The notes under the pieces: generated by a model
Databases searched by the model: none
Told to the model about the DNA's origin: nothing
Seen by the model: only the letters and a program-made list of their open reading frames with translations
Position numbers and translations under genes: made by a program
Assembly (NCBI RefSeq): GCF_002257645.1
Contig: NZ_NQMO01000001.1
Span: 1,288,065 to 1,352,064 of the forward strand
Direction of reading: 5' to 3'
Length of the DNA: 64,000 bases
Origin: Paenibacillus sp. XY044
Lineage (GTDB): Bacteria > Bacillota > Bacilli > Paenibacillales > Paenibacillaceae
In this document: positions 27,182-35,759 of the stretch, piece after piece
Layout: each line of letters starts with the position of its first letter
Numbering within the stretch: position 1 is the stretch's first letter

Positions 27182-28783
27182 ATGGCCATTCAAGAAAAAG
27201 CGCAGCATTTGAAAACGGATGTGTTGGTGATCGGCGGGGGGCCGGCCGGAACTTGGGCAGCCGTAACGGCAGCAGCCAAAGGAGCCAGAGTGGTGCTGGC
27301 CGATAAAGGATATTGCGGCTCCAGTGGGGCGACAGCTCCTTCGGGCACGGGCGTCTGGTATGTGAAGCCGGACGAACGCCTGAGGGAAGAGGCCAAAGCC
27401 AGCCGCTACGAGATGGGCGGAAGGCTGGCGGAACACCGCTGGATGAACCGGGTGCTCGACCGCACCTATGCTAACATGAATCAGCTGGCAGGCTGGGGGT
27501 ATCCGTTCCCGCTGGATGACCACGGAAATCAGCACCGGCGCAGCCTGCAGGGGCCGGAATATATGCGCCTCATGCGCAAGGTAGTCAGGAAGGCGGGCGT
27601 GACGATTATGGATCACAGCCCGGCACTGGAGCTGCTGGCCGACGAGCATGGCGTGGGAGGTGCTGCAGGAGTCAATACACAGACAGGGATCCCGTGGACA
27701 GTGGAGGCCAGCGCGGTTGTCATCGCAACAGGCGGATGCGCTTTTCTCAGCAAGGCGCTCGGCTGCAACGTCCTCACGGGCGACGGATATCTGATGGCCG
27801 CTGAAGCCGGAGCAAATCTGTCCGGCATGGAATTTTCCAATGCCTATGCGATTTGCCCGACATTCTCGTCTGTGACCAAGACGGCTTATTACAGCTATGC
27901 GAGCTTCTATTACGAAGACGGCACGATTGTCGAAGGAGCCGGTTCCAAGCGCGGGCGCTCCGTGATTGCGCGCAACCTCATGGAAGGCAGGCAGGTCTAT
28001 GCCGTCCTGGATCAGGCACCGGAGCATTTGAAGCCGCTGCTTCGGGTTGGCCAGACCAACTTCTTCTTACCTTTCGACCGCCGTGGCATCGACCCGTTTA
28101 CGGACCCGTTCCCGGTTACGCTTCGCCTGGAAGGAACCGTCCGGGGAACCGGCGGCATCCGGCTGGCGGATGAGCTTTGCGCAACCGATGTGCCGGGACT
28201 CTATGCGGCGGGCGACGCGGCCACCCGGGAGCTGATTTGCGGCGGGTTTACCGGCGGCGGAAGCCACAATGCGGCGTGGGCCATGTCCTCGGGCTCTTTC
28301 GCCGGAGAAGGCGCGGCGGCCTACGTTAAGAAGCTGGGTACTCATGATGGAAGCCGTAATTTAAAGCGAAAGTCCACCCAGCCGATTGTAGAGGAAGGCA
28401 AGGGCAGCGTAAAACCAAGCCGGGCATCGGAATGGATTCAGGCCGTTCAGGATGAGGTCAAACCTTACGACCGTAACCTGTTCCGGACCGGTGAGGTGAT
28501 GACCCAGTCGTTGAGCAGGCTGAACGGTTTATGGAACGAGCAGCGGGAGCAGGCCATTGAGCACACGGTGGATGGCGTCAAAGCTAGGGAAGCGGCGGCC
28601 ATGACGGCAACGGCCCGTTGGATGTATACATCTGCATTGGCCCGGACGGAATCCAGAGGGATGCATAAGCGAAGCGATTTTGCCGGGATGGATGACAATC
28701 AGCACTACCGCCTGATCACGGGCGGATTGGACCAATTGTGGGTTCGTCCGGAACAGGTTCATAAGGAGGTCGTCTTCCATTGA
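27182..28783 (+). CDS. FAD-dependent oxidoreductase, fumarate reductase/AprA-like flavoprotein
   Basis: 533-residue cytoplasmic flavoprotein of the FAD_binding_2 superfamily. The dinucleotide motif is VIGGGPAGTWAA (GGGPAG at 18-23), and VIATGG and GLYAAGDAA are the further FAD contacts. The start at 27182 has GGGAGG upstream; the open frame extends back into the permease gene but without a better site. Its last bases overlap the ferredoxin start, so the two are coupled as in flavoprotein/iron-sulfur pairs such as APS reductase AprBA. It lies inside a sulfonate-type ABC operon, where it may reduce or open the imported compound. The substrate is unknown. Confidence 0.92.
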   Translation: MAIQEKAQHLKTDVLVIGGGPAGTWAAVTAAAKGARVVLADKGYCGSSGATAPSGTGVWYVKPDERLREEAKASRYEMGGRLAEHRWMNRVLDRTYANMNQLAGWGYPFPLDDHGNQHRRSLQGPEYMRLMRKVVRKAGVTIMDHSPALELLADEHGVGGAAGVNTQTGIPWTVEASAVVIATGGCAFLSKALGCNVLTGDGYLMAAEAGANLSGMEFSNAYAICPTFSSVTKTAYYSYASFYYEDGTIVEGAGSKRGRSVIARNLMEGRQVYAVLDQAPEHLKPLLRVGQTNFFLPFDRRGIDPFTDPFPVTLRLEGTVRGTGGIRLADELCATDVPGLYAAGDAATRELICGGFTGGGSHNAAWAMSSGSFAGEGAAAYVKKLGTHDGSRNLKRKSTQPIVEEGKGSVKPSRASEWIQAVQDEVKPYDRNLFRTGEVMTQSLSRLNGLWNEQREQAIEHTVDGVKAREAAAMTATARWMYTSALARTESRGMHKRSDFAGMDDNQHYRLITGGLDQLWVRPEQVHKEVVFH

Positions 28784-29112
28784 TCGAAGTCATCAGTGAA
28801 AGCAAATGCATTGCATGCAATCAATGCGTGTCCGTATGTCCTACCAACGTGTTCGAACGCGTCGTTGACGGGATCCCCGTGATCGCCCGGCAAAGCGATT
28901 GCCAGACCTGCTTTATGTGCGAGCTGTACTGCCCGGCCGATGCGCTGTACGTCGCCCCGGAATCCGAGTCGGTTATCGGTGTCACGGAAAGCGAATTGTC
29001 TGAACAAGGCTTAATGGGGGGATATCGGGAGAAGGTTGGCTGGGGGAAAGGCCGCAAGCCTGTCGCCAGTCACGAATATATGTATCAGCTGTCGAAGCGG
29101 AGCGGGTTTTAA
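28780..29112 (+). CDS. 2[4Fe-4S] ferredoxin-type protein
   Basis: 110-residue electron carrier with two four-cysteine clusters: Cys10, 13, 16, 20 (CIACNQCVSVCP) and Cys41, 44, 47, 51 (CQTCFMCELYCP). The start is a TTG that overlaps the flavoprotein stop codon, with AAGGAGGT upstream. A tail of about 55 residues follows the clusters, longer than simple ferredoxins and reminiscent of AprB-like subunits. It probably forms a complex with the flavoprotein and passes electrons to or from its FAD. Confidence 0.94.
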   Translation: MIEVISESKCIACNQCVSVCPTNVFERVVDGIPVIARQSDCQTCFMCELYCPADALYVAPESESVIGVTESELSEQGLMGGYREKVGWGKGRKPVASHEYMYQLSKRSGF

Positions 29113-29139
29113 TTATCGACTAATGTGGGGGAGCCAATC

Positions 29140-30162
29140 ATGAATACTACGCATCATACAAAAACCAAACACGGCCGCTTGTGGAAGTCAGTTATCGTTC
29201 TGGCAGGCTTGATTGCCGTCATCGTGGTTCAGGGATGCTCGCCGTCCAAAGGTACCGGGATTACTGCTCAAGCTGCCCCGGATAAACCGACGGTGCTCAA
29301 TTATGGCTATATCGGGATCAATACATTAAATGTTCCTTCAAGCGGAGCCGAGGGATGGGGATTCCATAAGGGCATTATCCAGGAGGAGCTGAAGAAGCAC
29401 GGGATAACGCAGGTGAACCTGACCGGCTTCCCCAACGGACCCGATCAAACGGAATCGTTAGTCAGCGGCCGTCTGGACGCAGGCAGCCTTGGCGATACAC
29501 CGGCGATCATTGCTTACGCATCCGGTGCGAAGACACGCTTGATTTCCCAGCCAGGGACCTATTCCATCGGGTACTTGTTTGCGAAAAGAGGCGGAGCTGC
29601 GTCCATCAAGGATTTGGATGGCAAAACGATCGCCATTCAAAAAGGGTCTTTCATGCACCGATATGTGGTCGGCCTGCTCAACCAGGAGGGCGTGAAGGAT
29701 TATAAACTGGTTCACATGCTGATTCCCGATGCTCAGGCTGCTTTGGCAAGGGGGGATGTCGACGCGTTAACCAGCAATGGCGTGCAGGCGATGAAGCAGA
29801 TTGACGAAGGTTACCCGCTGCTCGATGACGCCACCAAGCATCCGGATCTCATCGGTACGAGTGCAACTGTCGTGTCCGATGCTTTTCTGGCCAAATTCCC
29901 AGACTTTCCGAAAATATGGAACGAATCACGGAAAAAGGCCCTCGATGATTTAAAGCAGCATGAAGACGAGTACTACCAGTTTGTTGCGGATGCGCAGGGA
30001 ACGACTCCGGATATTGTGAAGAAGATCAGTCCGATCAGCGAGATCAAGGACACTCCGTTCACGGATGACGGCTTAAAGCTGATTGAAGGAACGAAAAATT
30101 TCCTTGTTGAAGAAAAGCTGGCAAAAAAAGATTTTGATATTAACGATTGGGTGCTGAAATAA
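29140..30162 (+). CDS. Sulfonate-type ABC substrate-binding lipoprotein (SsuA/NMT1-like)
   Basis: 340-residue extracellular binding protein. The ATG at 29140 follows GGGGGAG; the signal peptide ends in a lipobox VQGC (Cys33). The mature domain shows the SsuA/TauA/NrtA pattern: PNGPDQTESLVSGRLDAGSL, GDTPAIIAYASG, and LDGKTIAIQKGSFMHRYV. It closes the operon and is followed by a terminator. Ligand class is inferred from family (aliphatic sulfonates, taurine, related small acids); the identity is open. Confidence 0.94.
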   Translation: MNTTHHTKTKHGRLWKSVIVLAGLIAVIVVQGCSPSKGTGITAQAAPDKPTVLNYGYIGINTLNVPSSGAEGWGFHKGIIQEELKKHGITQVNLTGFPNGPDQTESLVSGRLDAGSLGDTPAIIAYASGAKTRLISQPGTYSIGYLFAKRGGAASIKDLDGKTIAIQKGSFMHRYVVGLLNQEGVKDYKLVHMLIPDAQAALARGDVDALTSNGVQAMKQIDEGYPLLDDATKHPDLIGTSATVVSDAFLAKFPDFPKIWNESRKKALDDLKQHEDEYYQFVADAQGTTPDIVKKISPISEIKDTPFTDDGLKLIEGTKNFLVEEKLAKKDFDINDWVLK

Positions 30163-30273
30163 CCACGGCCGCGCGGGATACCAAGCCATTGTTCGAGCAA
30201 TTTACGAAAACCCACCGGCCAAAGGAAAACTAACGTGAGTTGCTGGAATAAATGAAAATGATATCTTGCGGAG

Positions 30274-30306
30274 CCACCCTGTTTCTAAACAAGGGTGGTT
30301 TTTTTT
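30274..30306 (+). terminator. Terminator of the sulfonate-type operon
   Basis: Stem CCACCCT / AGGGTGG with an inner GTTT / AAAC pairing and a run of eight T. It is about 110 bases past the binding-protein stop. Confidence 0.92.
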
Positions 30307-30341
30307 GAATCAAAGGTGCTCAAATTTTCCTCAACAACCTA

Positions 30342-30370
30342 TTGCGCTATAGAGTAAAATAAATTACTAT
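30342..30370 (+). promoter_or_regulatory. Possible promoter of the HTH-AtpD-like gene
   Basis: TTGCGC (30342-30347) and TACTAT (30365-30370) are spaced 17 bases apart. An inverted repeat TTACT / AGTAA (30364-30379) overlaps the -10 and could be a binding site for the HTH protein encoded 15 bases downstream. Both elements depart from consensus. Confidence 0.35.
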
Positions 30371-30393
30371 ACAAAGTAAGGAGGTGCTAGAAT

Positions 30394-31452
30394 ATGGATG
30401 AGGAATTACAGCTTAACGTTCCGCTGCTGCGCAGACGCGTACCGAATCTAACGACTGCGGCACGGGAAGCTGGTCTAAGAGCGGCGACGGTTTCCAATCT
30501 GTGTACAGGGAAAATCCCTGTCGGCCGTGCTGAAGTGAGAACGTTAGTGGCCCTTGCTTCTTTGGCGGGATGCAGTCTTGATGAACTCATTATTAGAGGG
30601 AGTGGTGTTCGTATGATCGAGACAGGTGTAAAAGCGTTGGATTTACTGGCCCCGGTAGTTCGCGGGGGAACGGTTGGATTTGTGGCCCGGCCAAACATGG
30701 GGCAGTTGGTTATGCTCGCGGAACTGATGCTCCGCGTGAAGAAACGGGGATTCGCAACCGTGTTCTGGGACCCGCAATCGGATATTTCGGGAGTCGAGCT
30801 GGTCCAAGCACAATCCGAGTTTACCCATTCGGCCCCAGAGGACGTTTATGAACAAATCGTGCAGCTGCGAGGGGAAAAGGATATCCTGCTCGGGGTTGAT
30901 CGGAGCAAGGTATTATCCGGCGAGTTATTATCCTTGCGGGAAAGTCTTAAAGAAGTGGGGGCCCGGCCGATTACGATCGCCCTTGTAGATATTAAGTGTG
31001 AAGCGGCAGACGATGATAATGCGTATGGTCCTCTCGACACCCTTTGGAGATTTGACACTGATCTGATCAGCCGCGGCATTTATCCGGCGATCGACCCGAT
31101 CGGATCGACCTCCACCGTTTTGGAAGGAGCGCATCTGGACGCCGTTCATTTGACCACCCAGCAAGCGGCTCGTAAACTGCTCCGCCGTTACAGAGAGCTG
31201 AGATCGCTGGTGACCGTTCTAGGCGGCGAGAAGATTTCCGATAGTGATTTGCAGCTGTATCGACGGGGGGAAGGGCTCGAAGCTTATCTTGCGCAGCCTT
31301 TCTATGTATCCGAACCTTATACCAAGAAGCCGGGGGAATGGTTGACGCTTTATGATACGTTGGCTGATGTGAAGCGGATCTTGGATGGTGAAATGGATAA
31401 AACGGATCCTTCCGAATTGTTTTTTAAGGGGCGGCTGGAAGTCACCAGTTAA
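30394..31452 (+). CDS. HTH domain fused to a degenerate F1-ATPase beta-subunit-like domain
   Basis: 352-residue protein, start ATG with AAGGAGGTG seven bases ahead. Residues about 8-66 look like a Cro/CI-type helix-turn-helix (LTTAAREAGLRAATVSNLCTG, then SLAGCSLDELI). From residue 75 the sequence follows AtpD: IETGVKALDLLAPVVRGG, then SRGIYPAIDPIGSTSTVL (226-243), YRELRSLVTVLGG (266-278), AQPFYVSEPYTKKPGEW (300-316) and DTLADVKRILDGE. The Walker A site is lost (ARPNMGQLV at 98-106, no GKT), the catalytic Glu and the DNIFRFT-type Walker B segment are absent, and the AtpD N-terminal barrel is replaced by the HTH. It should not hydrolyse ATP; a regulatory role is inferred. No other ATP synthase gene is nearby. 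Confidence 0.85.
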   Translation: MDEELQLNVPLLRRRVPNLTTAAREAGLRAATVSNLCTGKIPVGRAEVRTLVALASLAGCSLDELIIRGSGVRMIETGVKALDLLAPVVRGGTVGFVARPNMGQLVMLAELMLRVKKRGFATVFWDPQSDISGVELVQAQSEFTHSAPEDVYEQIVQLRGEKDILLGVDRSKVLSGELLSLRESLKEVGARPITIALVDIKCEAADDDNAYGPLDTLWRFDTDLISRGIYPAIDPIGSTSTVLEGAHLDAVHLTTQQAARKLLRRYRELRSLVTVLGGEKISDSDLQLYRRGEGLEAYLAQPFYVSEPYTKKPGEWLTLYDTLADVKRILDGEMDKTDPSELFFKGRLEVTS

Positions 31453-31577
31453 AGCGGACGATTATGAAATAGAAGACGGGTGCATGGGGCTGGTCCAGCC
31501 GACCGGCTCTTTGCTCTCGAATGAGAGATTGTATAGAGCACAGAGGAGAATATCGAATTTCGAAGGTGGTGAACGGT

Positions 31578-32201
31578 TTGATACGAGGCGTCATTCTCGA
31601 AGGCTTATCCACAACAGGGAAAACATCCGTATTGTCTGCATTAAAAAGAGTACATAGTTCGAGCCCGCATGCCGAACGAACGATGATTGCGCTAAGCGAA
31701 CACTATTCGCAAATCCTCCATTCCGATCATGGAGTGCTGCGGTCGTTGGATCAAAATGAACATATCTCGCTTTTGAATCAGCATATCGATTATCTTGAAC
31801 AGCTGTACGGCTGGATAGCATCCCTGGGTCAAACGAAACCGTCTAACGGGATTTTTTTCATTTTGGAGAGATTTCATCTAAATCATCGCGCCGCCTTCGC
31901 AGATCATTCAAAAATCGAAGCTTTGGAACAGCGTTTGCTGCGCCTCAATGCACGGTGTATTCTTTTGACCTTGTCTCCGGAAGCCGTTCCGGCCCGATAT
32001 GTTGAAAGCCGCGGTGAAGCTTGGCGTACGTATGTAATGGCGAATCACCCGTCCGCAGAAGATGCTTGCCGCAAGTTTGTTGAGGATCAGGAAGCACTGC
32101 GTTCGTGTATGAAACAATCGCTTTTACCAGCTGTGGAAATCAACACCGACGATGCAGCATGGGATGCTTATGCAAGTCAAATTTTGAAAACGTTGGACTA
32201 A
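31578..32201 (+). CDS. Small P-loop kinase-like protein
   Basis: 207-residue protein with a clear P-loop near the N terminus (EGLSTTGKTS, Lys15) in the position typical of deoxynucleoside, thymidylate and adenylate-type kinases. A hydrophobic strand with acidic end (IFFILERFHL) may be the equivalent of the DRY/ERF substrate motif, and RLLRLNARCILLTLS resembles the later strand of these kinases. The start is a TTG at 31578 behind AAGGTGGTGA. Upstream in-frame codons lack a ribosome site. It follows the HTH-AtpD-like gene by 125 bases on the same strand. Substrate unknown. Confidence 0.8.
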   Translation: MIRGVILEGLSTTGKTSVLSALKRVHSSSPHAERTMIALSEHYSQILHSDHGVLRSLDQNEHISLLNQHIDYLEQLYGWIASLGQTKPSNGIFFILERFHLNHRAAFADHSKIEALEQRLLRLNARCILLTLSPEAVPARYVESRGEAWRTYVMANHPSAEDACRKFVEDQEALRSCMKQSLLPAVEINTDDAAWDAYASQILKTLD

Positions 32202-32241
32202 TCAGCGCCATAGCGGCATACAAGGTTAATCTATTAGGACA

Positions 32242-32272
32242 AACAGGCTGCCGAACAACGGTGGCCTGTTTA
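32242..32272 (+). terminator. Hairpin after the P-loop kinase gene
   Basis: AACAGGC / GCCTGTT stem with inner CCG / CGG pairing around AACAA. Only three T follow, so termination may be weak. Confidence 0.6.
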
Positions 32273-32332
32273 GGTTAGGTACCGGGAGGCCTTCATGGTC
32301 AAAAGGAGATGTAGTGCTTTGAAGCGAAGTAA

Positions 32333-32401
32333 TATTATGGAAACCGTATTGCCCATCATTTCGGTTTAACTGAAGACCTGCCAAATGAATTTGAAGAGTG
32401 A
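32333..32401 (+). pseudogene. Possible 3' remnant of a lost gene
   Basis: A 22-codon open tail ending in TGA (reads YYGNRIAHHFGLTEDLPNEFEE... style, positions 32333-32401) has a protein-like composition but no start codon and is preceded by in-frame TAA and TAG codons. Its stop sits just ahead of the next start, as in coupled genes. I read it as the decayed end of an upstream operon member; I do not recognise the family. Confidence 0.3.
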
Positions 32402-32406
32402 GCCCC

Positions 32407-32964
32407 ATGACTCAACACTACTATATCGCTTCAAGTCGAGAGCTTCCTACCGGCTCCTTCGGTAAGAACAAAACGGTAATGACCTTTCGGGATTACATTA
32501 ATAAAGTGAACCCTTCCGCAAAAGATCAAATGGTTGTACAAGCTTTGTTGGAAAAGGACCCGGAGGGGGACCAGCTGATGGATATCTACGAAACGGAATT
32601 GGATGCAGCCGGCTTGTACATAGCGGGTCCTATGAAATCAGTAGACGCTTCGTGCCCATTCCAGCACCCATACATTTATCAAGTGCATCCCGATGGGGGT
32701 TCTTTCGAAATGAATGATGAAAAAAGACGGTCTGCCCCTGAATCATATCAATGCAGCAGAAAATGCCTAACAGAGCTGTTCCACTATATGGATTGCCATT
32801 TGAAGTCTGGTGAAGAGTTGGAACTATACTCTTGCACGGATTATGGATTTGACCGATCCTTGGAATTGCCTAACCAAGATAATCTAGTGATTGATTTGTC
32901 CACTTTCAAACTGGGGGACTATTTTGAGTGGAAAGAGCGCCAAATGATACGTGTGAGAAAGTAA
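32407..32964 (+). CDS. Hypothetical protein, 185 residues
   Basis: Soluble protein of unknown family beginning MTQHYYIASSRELPTGSFG. No signal peptide, membrane segment or recognised catalytic motif. The C-terminal half (YSCTDYGFDRSLELP, DLSTFKLGDYFEWKER) suggests a compact alpha/beta fold. The start is the ATG at 32407, with GAAGAG upstream; a GTG nine bases earlier is possible. The next gene, an M29 aminopeptidase, starts 23 bases later, so the two are probably co-transcribed. Confidence 0.8.
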   Translation: MTQHYYIASSRELPTGSFGKNKTVMTFRDYINKVNPSAKDQMVVQALLEKDPEGDQLMDIYETELDAAGLYIAGPMKSVDASCPFQHPYIYQVHPDGGSFEMNDEKRRSAPESYQCSRKCLTELFHYMDCHLKSGEELELYSCTDYGFDRSLELPNQDNLVIDLSTFKLGDYFEWKERQMIRVRK

Positions 32965-32987
32965 AGCATTAACTTCCAGGAGGTTTT

Positions 32988-34091
32988 ATGAAGGATCCGA
33001 GAATTGAACAACTCGCATGGACCGTAGTGAATTACTCTGTACAGCTGCAGAAAGGGGAGCATCTGCTGATCGAAGTCGAGGGGCATCACACCCTTTTGGC
33101 GAAAGCGATCCTAAAGGAAGCGTTTAAAGCCGGGGGCAATGCGAGCGTTATTTTTACAGACCAAGAAATATTGAAAACCCAAATCATGTATCGTGAACCG
33201 GCCCATTGGGAGCATCAGGCCACCCATGACTACGTTAGAATGAACGAAATGGACGCTTATGTGCTCATTAGGGCCAGCGATAACGCTAATGAGCTTGCCG
33301 ATCTGCCGCATGCGAAGAAAGATGTGTATTGGCGAGATTATTATCACAGGGTGCACGACCCCAGATGGGCAAAGACCAAATGGTGTATTTTGAGTTACCC
33401 AACGCCGGCCGCTGCACAGCGGGCCAATATGCCGACGGAAGCCTTTGAAGATTATTACTTTGAGGTGTGCACTCTGGACTATCGGGCGCTGGCTAAGGAA
33501 ATGGATCGATTGGTGTCTCTGTTAGAACGGACGGACAAGGTACGGATTGAAGGACCAGGAACGGATTTGACGCTATCGATTCAAGGGATGCCTATCCAAA
33601 AAGACGCAGGGCTGCAGAATCTCCCCGACGGGGAGGTGTTTGCCGTTCCTAGAAAACATTCGGTCAACGGTATGATCACGTTCAACACGTCGGTCGTTAT
33701 CCGGGGCTTCACGTTCGAGGATATTGCTTTGGAATTCCAAGATGGTAAGATTATTGATTTCAAGGCTAACGATACATCGAAGCTGCAGCAGATTCTGGAT
33801 ACGGACGATGGATCAAGGTATTTGGGAGAGTTCGGTATCGGCTTAAACCCTTATATAACCAAGCCCATGAAAGATATATTGTTTGACGAAAAGATATGGG
33901 GAAGTATCCATCTGGCGATCGGAAGTGCCCCAAACCAATGTGAACATGCTAATCTATCATCTATCCACTGGGATATCGTGCTTAATCAGTGCGCGGAGTG
34001 GGGTGGCGGCCGACTTTGGTTTGATGATATCTTGGTCCGGGAGAACGGCCGATTTGTATTGGATGAGCTTCAGGGTTTAAATCGTGAATAA
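32988..34091 (+). CDS. M29-family aminopeptidase (AmpS/PepS-like)
   Basis: 367-residue cytoplasmic metallo-aminopeptidase that removes N-terminal residues from peptides. The N terminus (RIEQLAWTVVNYSVQLQKGEHLLIEVEG) is diagnostic. The metal-site region shows LGEFGIGLNP with its Glu, IHLAIGSAPNQCEH and the SSIHWDIVL motif with conserved His-Trp-Asp. AGGAGGT precedes the ATG. Length is slightly shorter than the usual 400-415 residues of AmpS/AmpT. It sits in a run of closely spaced genes with a methyltransferase and an APH-like kinase. Confidence 0.93.
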   Translation: MKDPRIEQLAWTVVNYSVQLQKGEHLLIEVEGHHTLLAKAILKEAFKAGGNASVIFTDQEILKTQIMYREPAHWEHQATHDYVRMNEMDAYVLIRASDNANELADLPHAKKDVYWRDYYHRVHDPRWAKTKWCILSYPTPAAAQRANMPTEAFEDYYFEVCTLDYRALAKEMDRLVSLLERTDKVRIEGPGTDLTLSIQGMPIQKDAGLQNLPDGEVFAVPRKHSVNGMITFNTSVVIRGFTFEDIALEFQDGKIIDFKANDTSKLQQILDTDDGSRYLGEFGIGLNPYITKPMKDILFDEKIWGSIHLAIGSAPNQCEHANLSSIHWDIVLNQCAEWGGGRLWFDDILVRENGRFVLDELQGLNRE

Positions 34092-34105
34092 GGCGGGATA
34101 AAGTA

Positions 34106-34708
34106 ATGGATAAAACAGATCTGGCTAAATCGTATGATATCGACTCACACCGCAGAACAAATGCGAATCCGGCCGATTGGAAGGTGATCGAGAGGGACAA
34201 GTTTCTAACCCGCCTGCAGGATTCAGGTAAAAGGAAACTTCTCGAAATCGGCGCCGGGACAGGAATAGATAGCCTATACTTCAAAGAGCACGGTCTCGAG
34301 GTAACCAGCATTGATTTGTCCAGTGAGATGGTTCGTTACTGCAAAGAACGAGGGCTCCAAGCCTATGTGATGGATTTCTATCATTTAGCATTTGAGGACG
34401 ATTCATTTGATGCCGTCTACGCCTTAAACTGTCTGCTGCATGTGCCCAAAAATGAAATAGGCGGCGTCCTGTCGGAAATTAAACGAGTAATGAAGCCGGA
34501 TGGATTATTTTATATGGGATTATATGGAGGCAAAGATTCCGAGGGTGTTTGGGAGAACGACTGGTGTGAGCCAAAACGTTTTTTCGCCTCTTATTCGGAC
34601 CGTTCCATCAGAGCGCTGGCTAGACAATATTTCAAGGAAATCAGCTTTCATACAGTTCCTTTAAAAGAAAGCGAGCCCTATTTTCAGGGACTCTTATTAC
34701 AGAATTAA
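34106..34708 (+). CDS. Class I SAM-dependent methyltransferase
   Basis: 200-residue methyltransferase. Motif I LLEIGAGTGIDSLYFKEHG, the acidic loop VTSIDLSSEMV, motif II FDAVYALNCLLHVP and VMKPDGLFYMGLYGG are in the expected order. The ATG is 14 bases after the aminopeptidase stop, and the next gene follows closely. The acceptor is unknown; small-molecule methylation is typical for this length. Confidence 0.93.
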   Translation: MDKTDLAKSYDIDSHRRTNANPADWKVIERDKFLTRLQDSGKRKLLEIGAGTGIDSLYFKEHGLEVTSIDLSSEMVRYCKERGLQAYVMDFYHLAFEDDSFDAVYALNCLLHVPKNEIGGVLSEIKRVMKPDGLFYMGLYGGKDSEGVWENDWCEPKRFFASYSDRSIRALARQYFKEISFHTVPLKESEPYFQGLLLQN

Positions 34709-34767
34709 GATGGTTGTCCATGGCGGCAGGCCCCCTGTCCGCAGACATGAAGATACGGAGGTTTCAG

Positions 34768-35754
34768 ATGGTTACACCGGATATATTGTCCAAAGCTGCA
34801 GCATCGTTTGACTTTGATGTGAATACGCTGGAGTTTATTAGCCATTCAGCGAATGAGGTATACCGGTTTACGAAAAACAATGATCATTACATCCTGCGCC
34901 TATCGCTTAAGCCTTTTGCTTATAGAGATAAGATTCATGCCGAGTTGGAGTGGGTGCATGATCTGGTACAGCATGGCGTAAACGCATCTCTGCCGATCTT
35001 GTCGAAGGATCAACAGTTAACGGCCGTGTATGAAGAAGAGGGACAATGTTATATTGCCGCCGTTTTTCGCATGGCACTGGGGAAATTCTTCGATAAAGGC
35101 CACCCGCATTTGTGGGGGACAGCCGTTTATCAAGCTTGGGGAGAAACCATGGGGAAGATGCACTTGCACTCGAAATCCTATAAACCCTTGGTAAAGGGCA
35201 GGCAAAGAGATCATTGGAGCAAGATGGATTTCAGCAATCCGAATTTGCAGCATGGGAAGTACAGGGTGCTCCTTGAAAAATTAAGAAGCCTTGAAAATGA
35301 GATCGATTTGTATTCACGTGATGAGAATGAGTATGGGCTGATCCATAACGACTTGCACCCTTATAATTTCATGATCGACGGAGATACGATTACCGTATTT
35401 GATTTTGACGACAGTATCTATGGCTGGTATGCGCTGGATATTGCCATTGCGGCGACCCATGCGGTTTGGTGGGGGTCCCCCGGCGAGGATCGAGGGTCCA
35501 AAAATGAATTTGCCCGCAAATTTTTGGACTATTTTCTTGAAGGATACTTCAAACATCATCAGTTGGAATCTCATTGGATTCAGCGGATTCCATTGTTTAT
35601 GGATTACCGAAATATATGTTCCTTCTTCTGGTGGTTGCAGGATTGGGATGGAGACGAAAGCAAACTGAATGATTTTCAGAAAAACGCAATAGCGGAGGCG
35701 GTGAAAATCATCGCGGATGGCCGCTCCTTTGACGGCTGCGAGATTGAAATGTAA
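34768..35754 (+). CDS. APH-family phosphotransferase (aminoglycoside/homoserine kinase-like)
   Basis: 328-residue small-molecule kinase. The start is the ATG at 34768, eight or so bases after GGAGG; the open frame runs back to 34714 without a ribosome site. The catalytic loop HNDLHPYN (193-200, Asp195) and metal motif DFDD (212-215) are intact. The N-lobe shows NEVYRFTKNNDHYILRLS with the likely ATP-binding Lys replaced by Arg, as in some family members. It follows the methyltransferase gene. The substrate could be a sugar alcohol, an amino alcohol or an antibiotic; the sequence does not decide. Confidence 0.92.
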   Translation: MVTPDILSKAAASFDFDVNTLEFISHSANEVYRFTKNNDHYILRLSLKPFAYRDKIHAELEWVHDLVQHGVNASLPILSKDQQLTAVYEEEGQCYIAAVFRMALGKFFDKGHPHLWGTAVYQAWGETMGKMHLHSKSYKPLVKGRQRDHWSKMDFSNPNLQHGKYRVLLEKLRSLENEIDLYSRDENEYGLIHNDLHPYNFMIDGDTITVFDFDDSIYGWYALDIAIAATHAVWWGSPGEDRGSKNEFARKFLDYFLEGYFKHHQLESHWIQRIPLFMDYRNICSFFWWLQDWDGDESKLNDFQKNAIAEAVKIIADGRSFDGCEIEM

Positions 35755-35759
35755 TTAAA

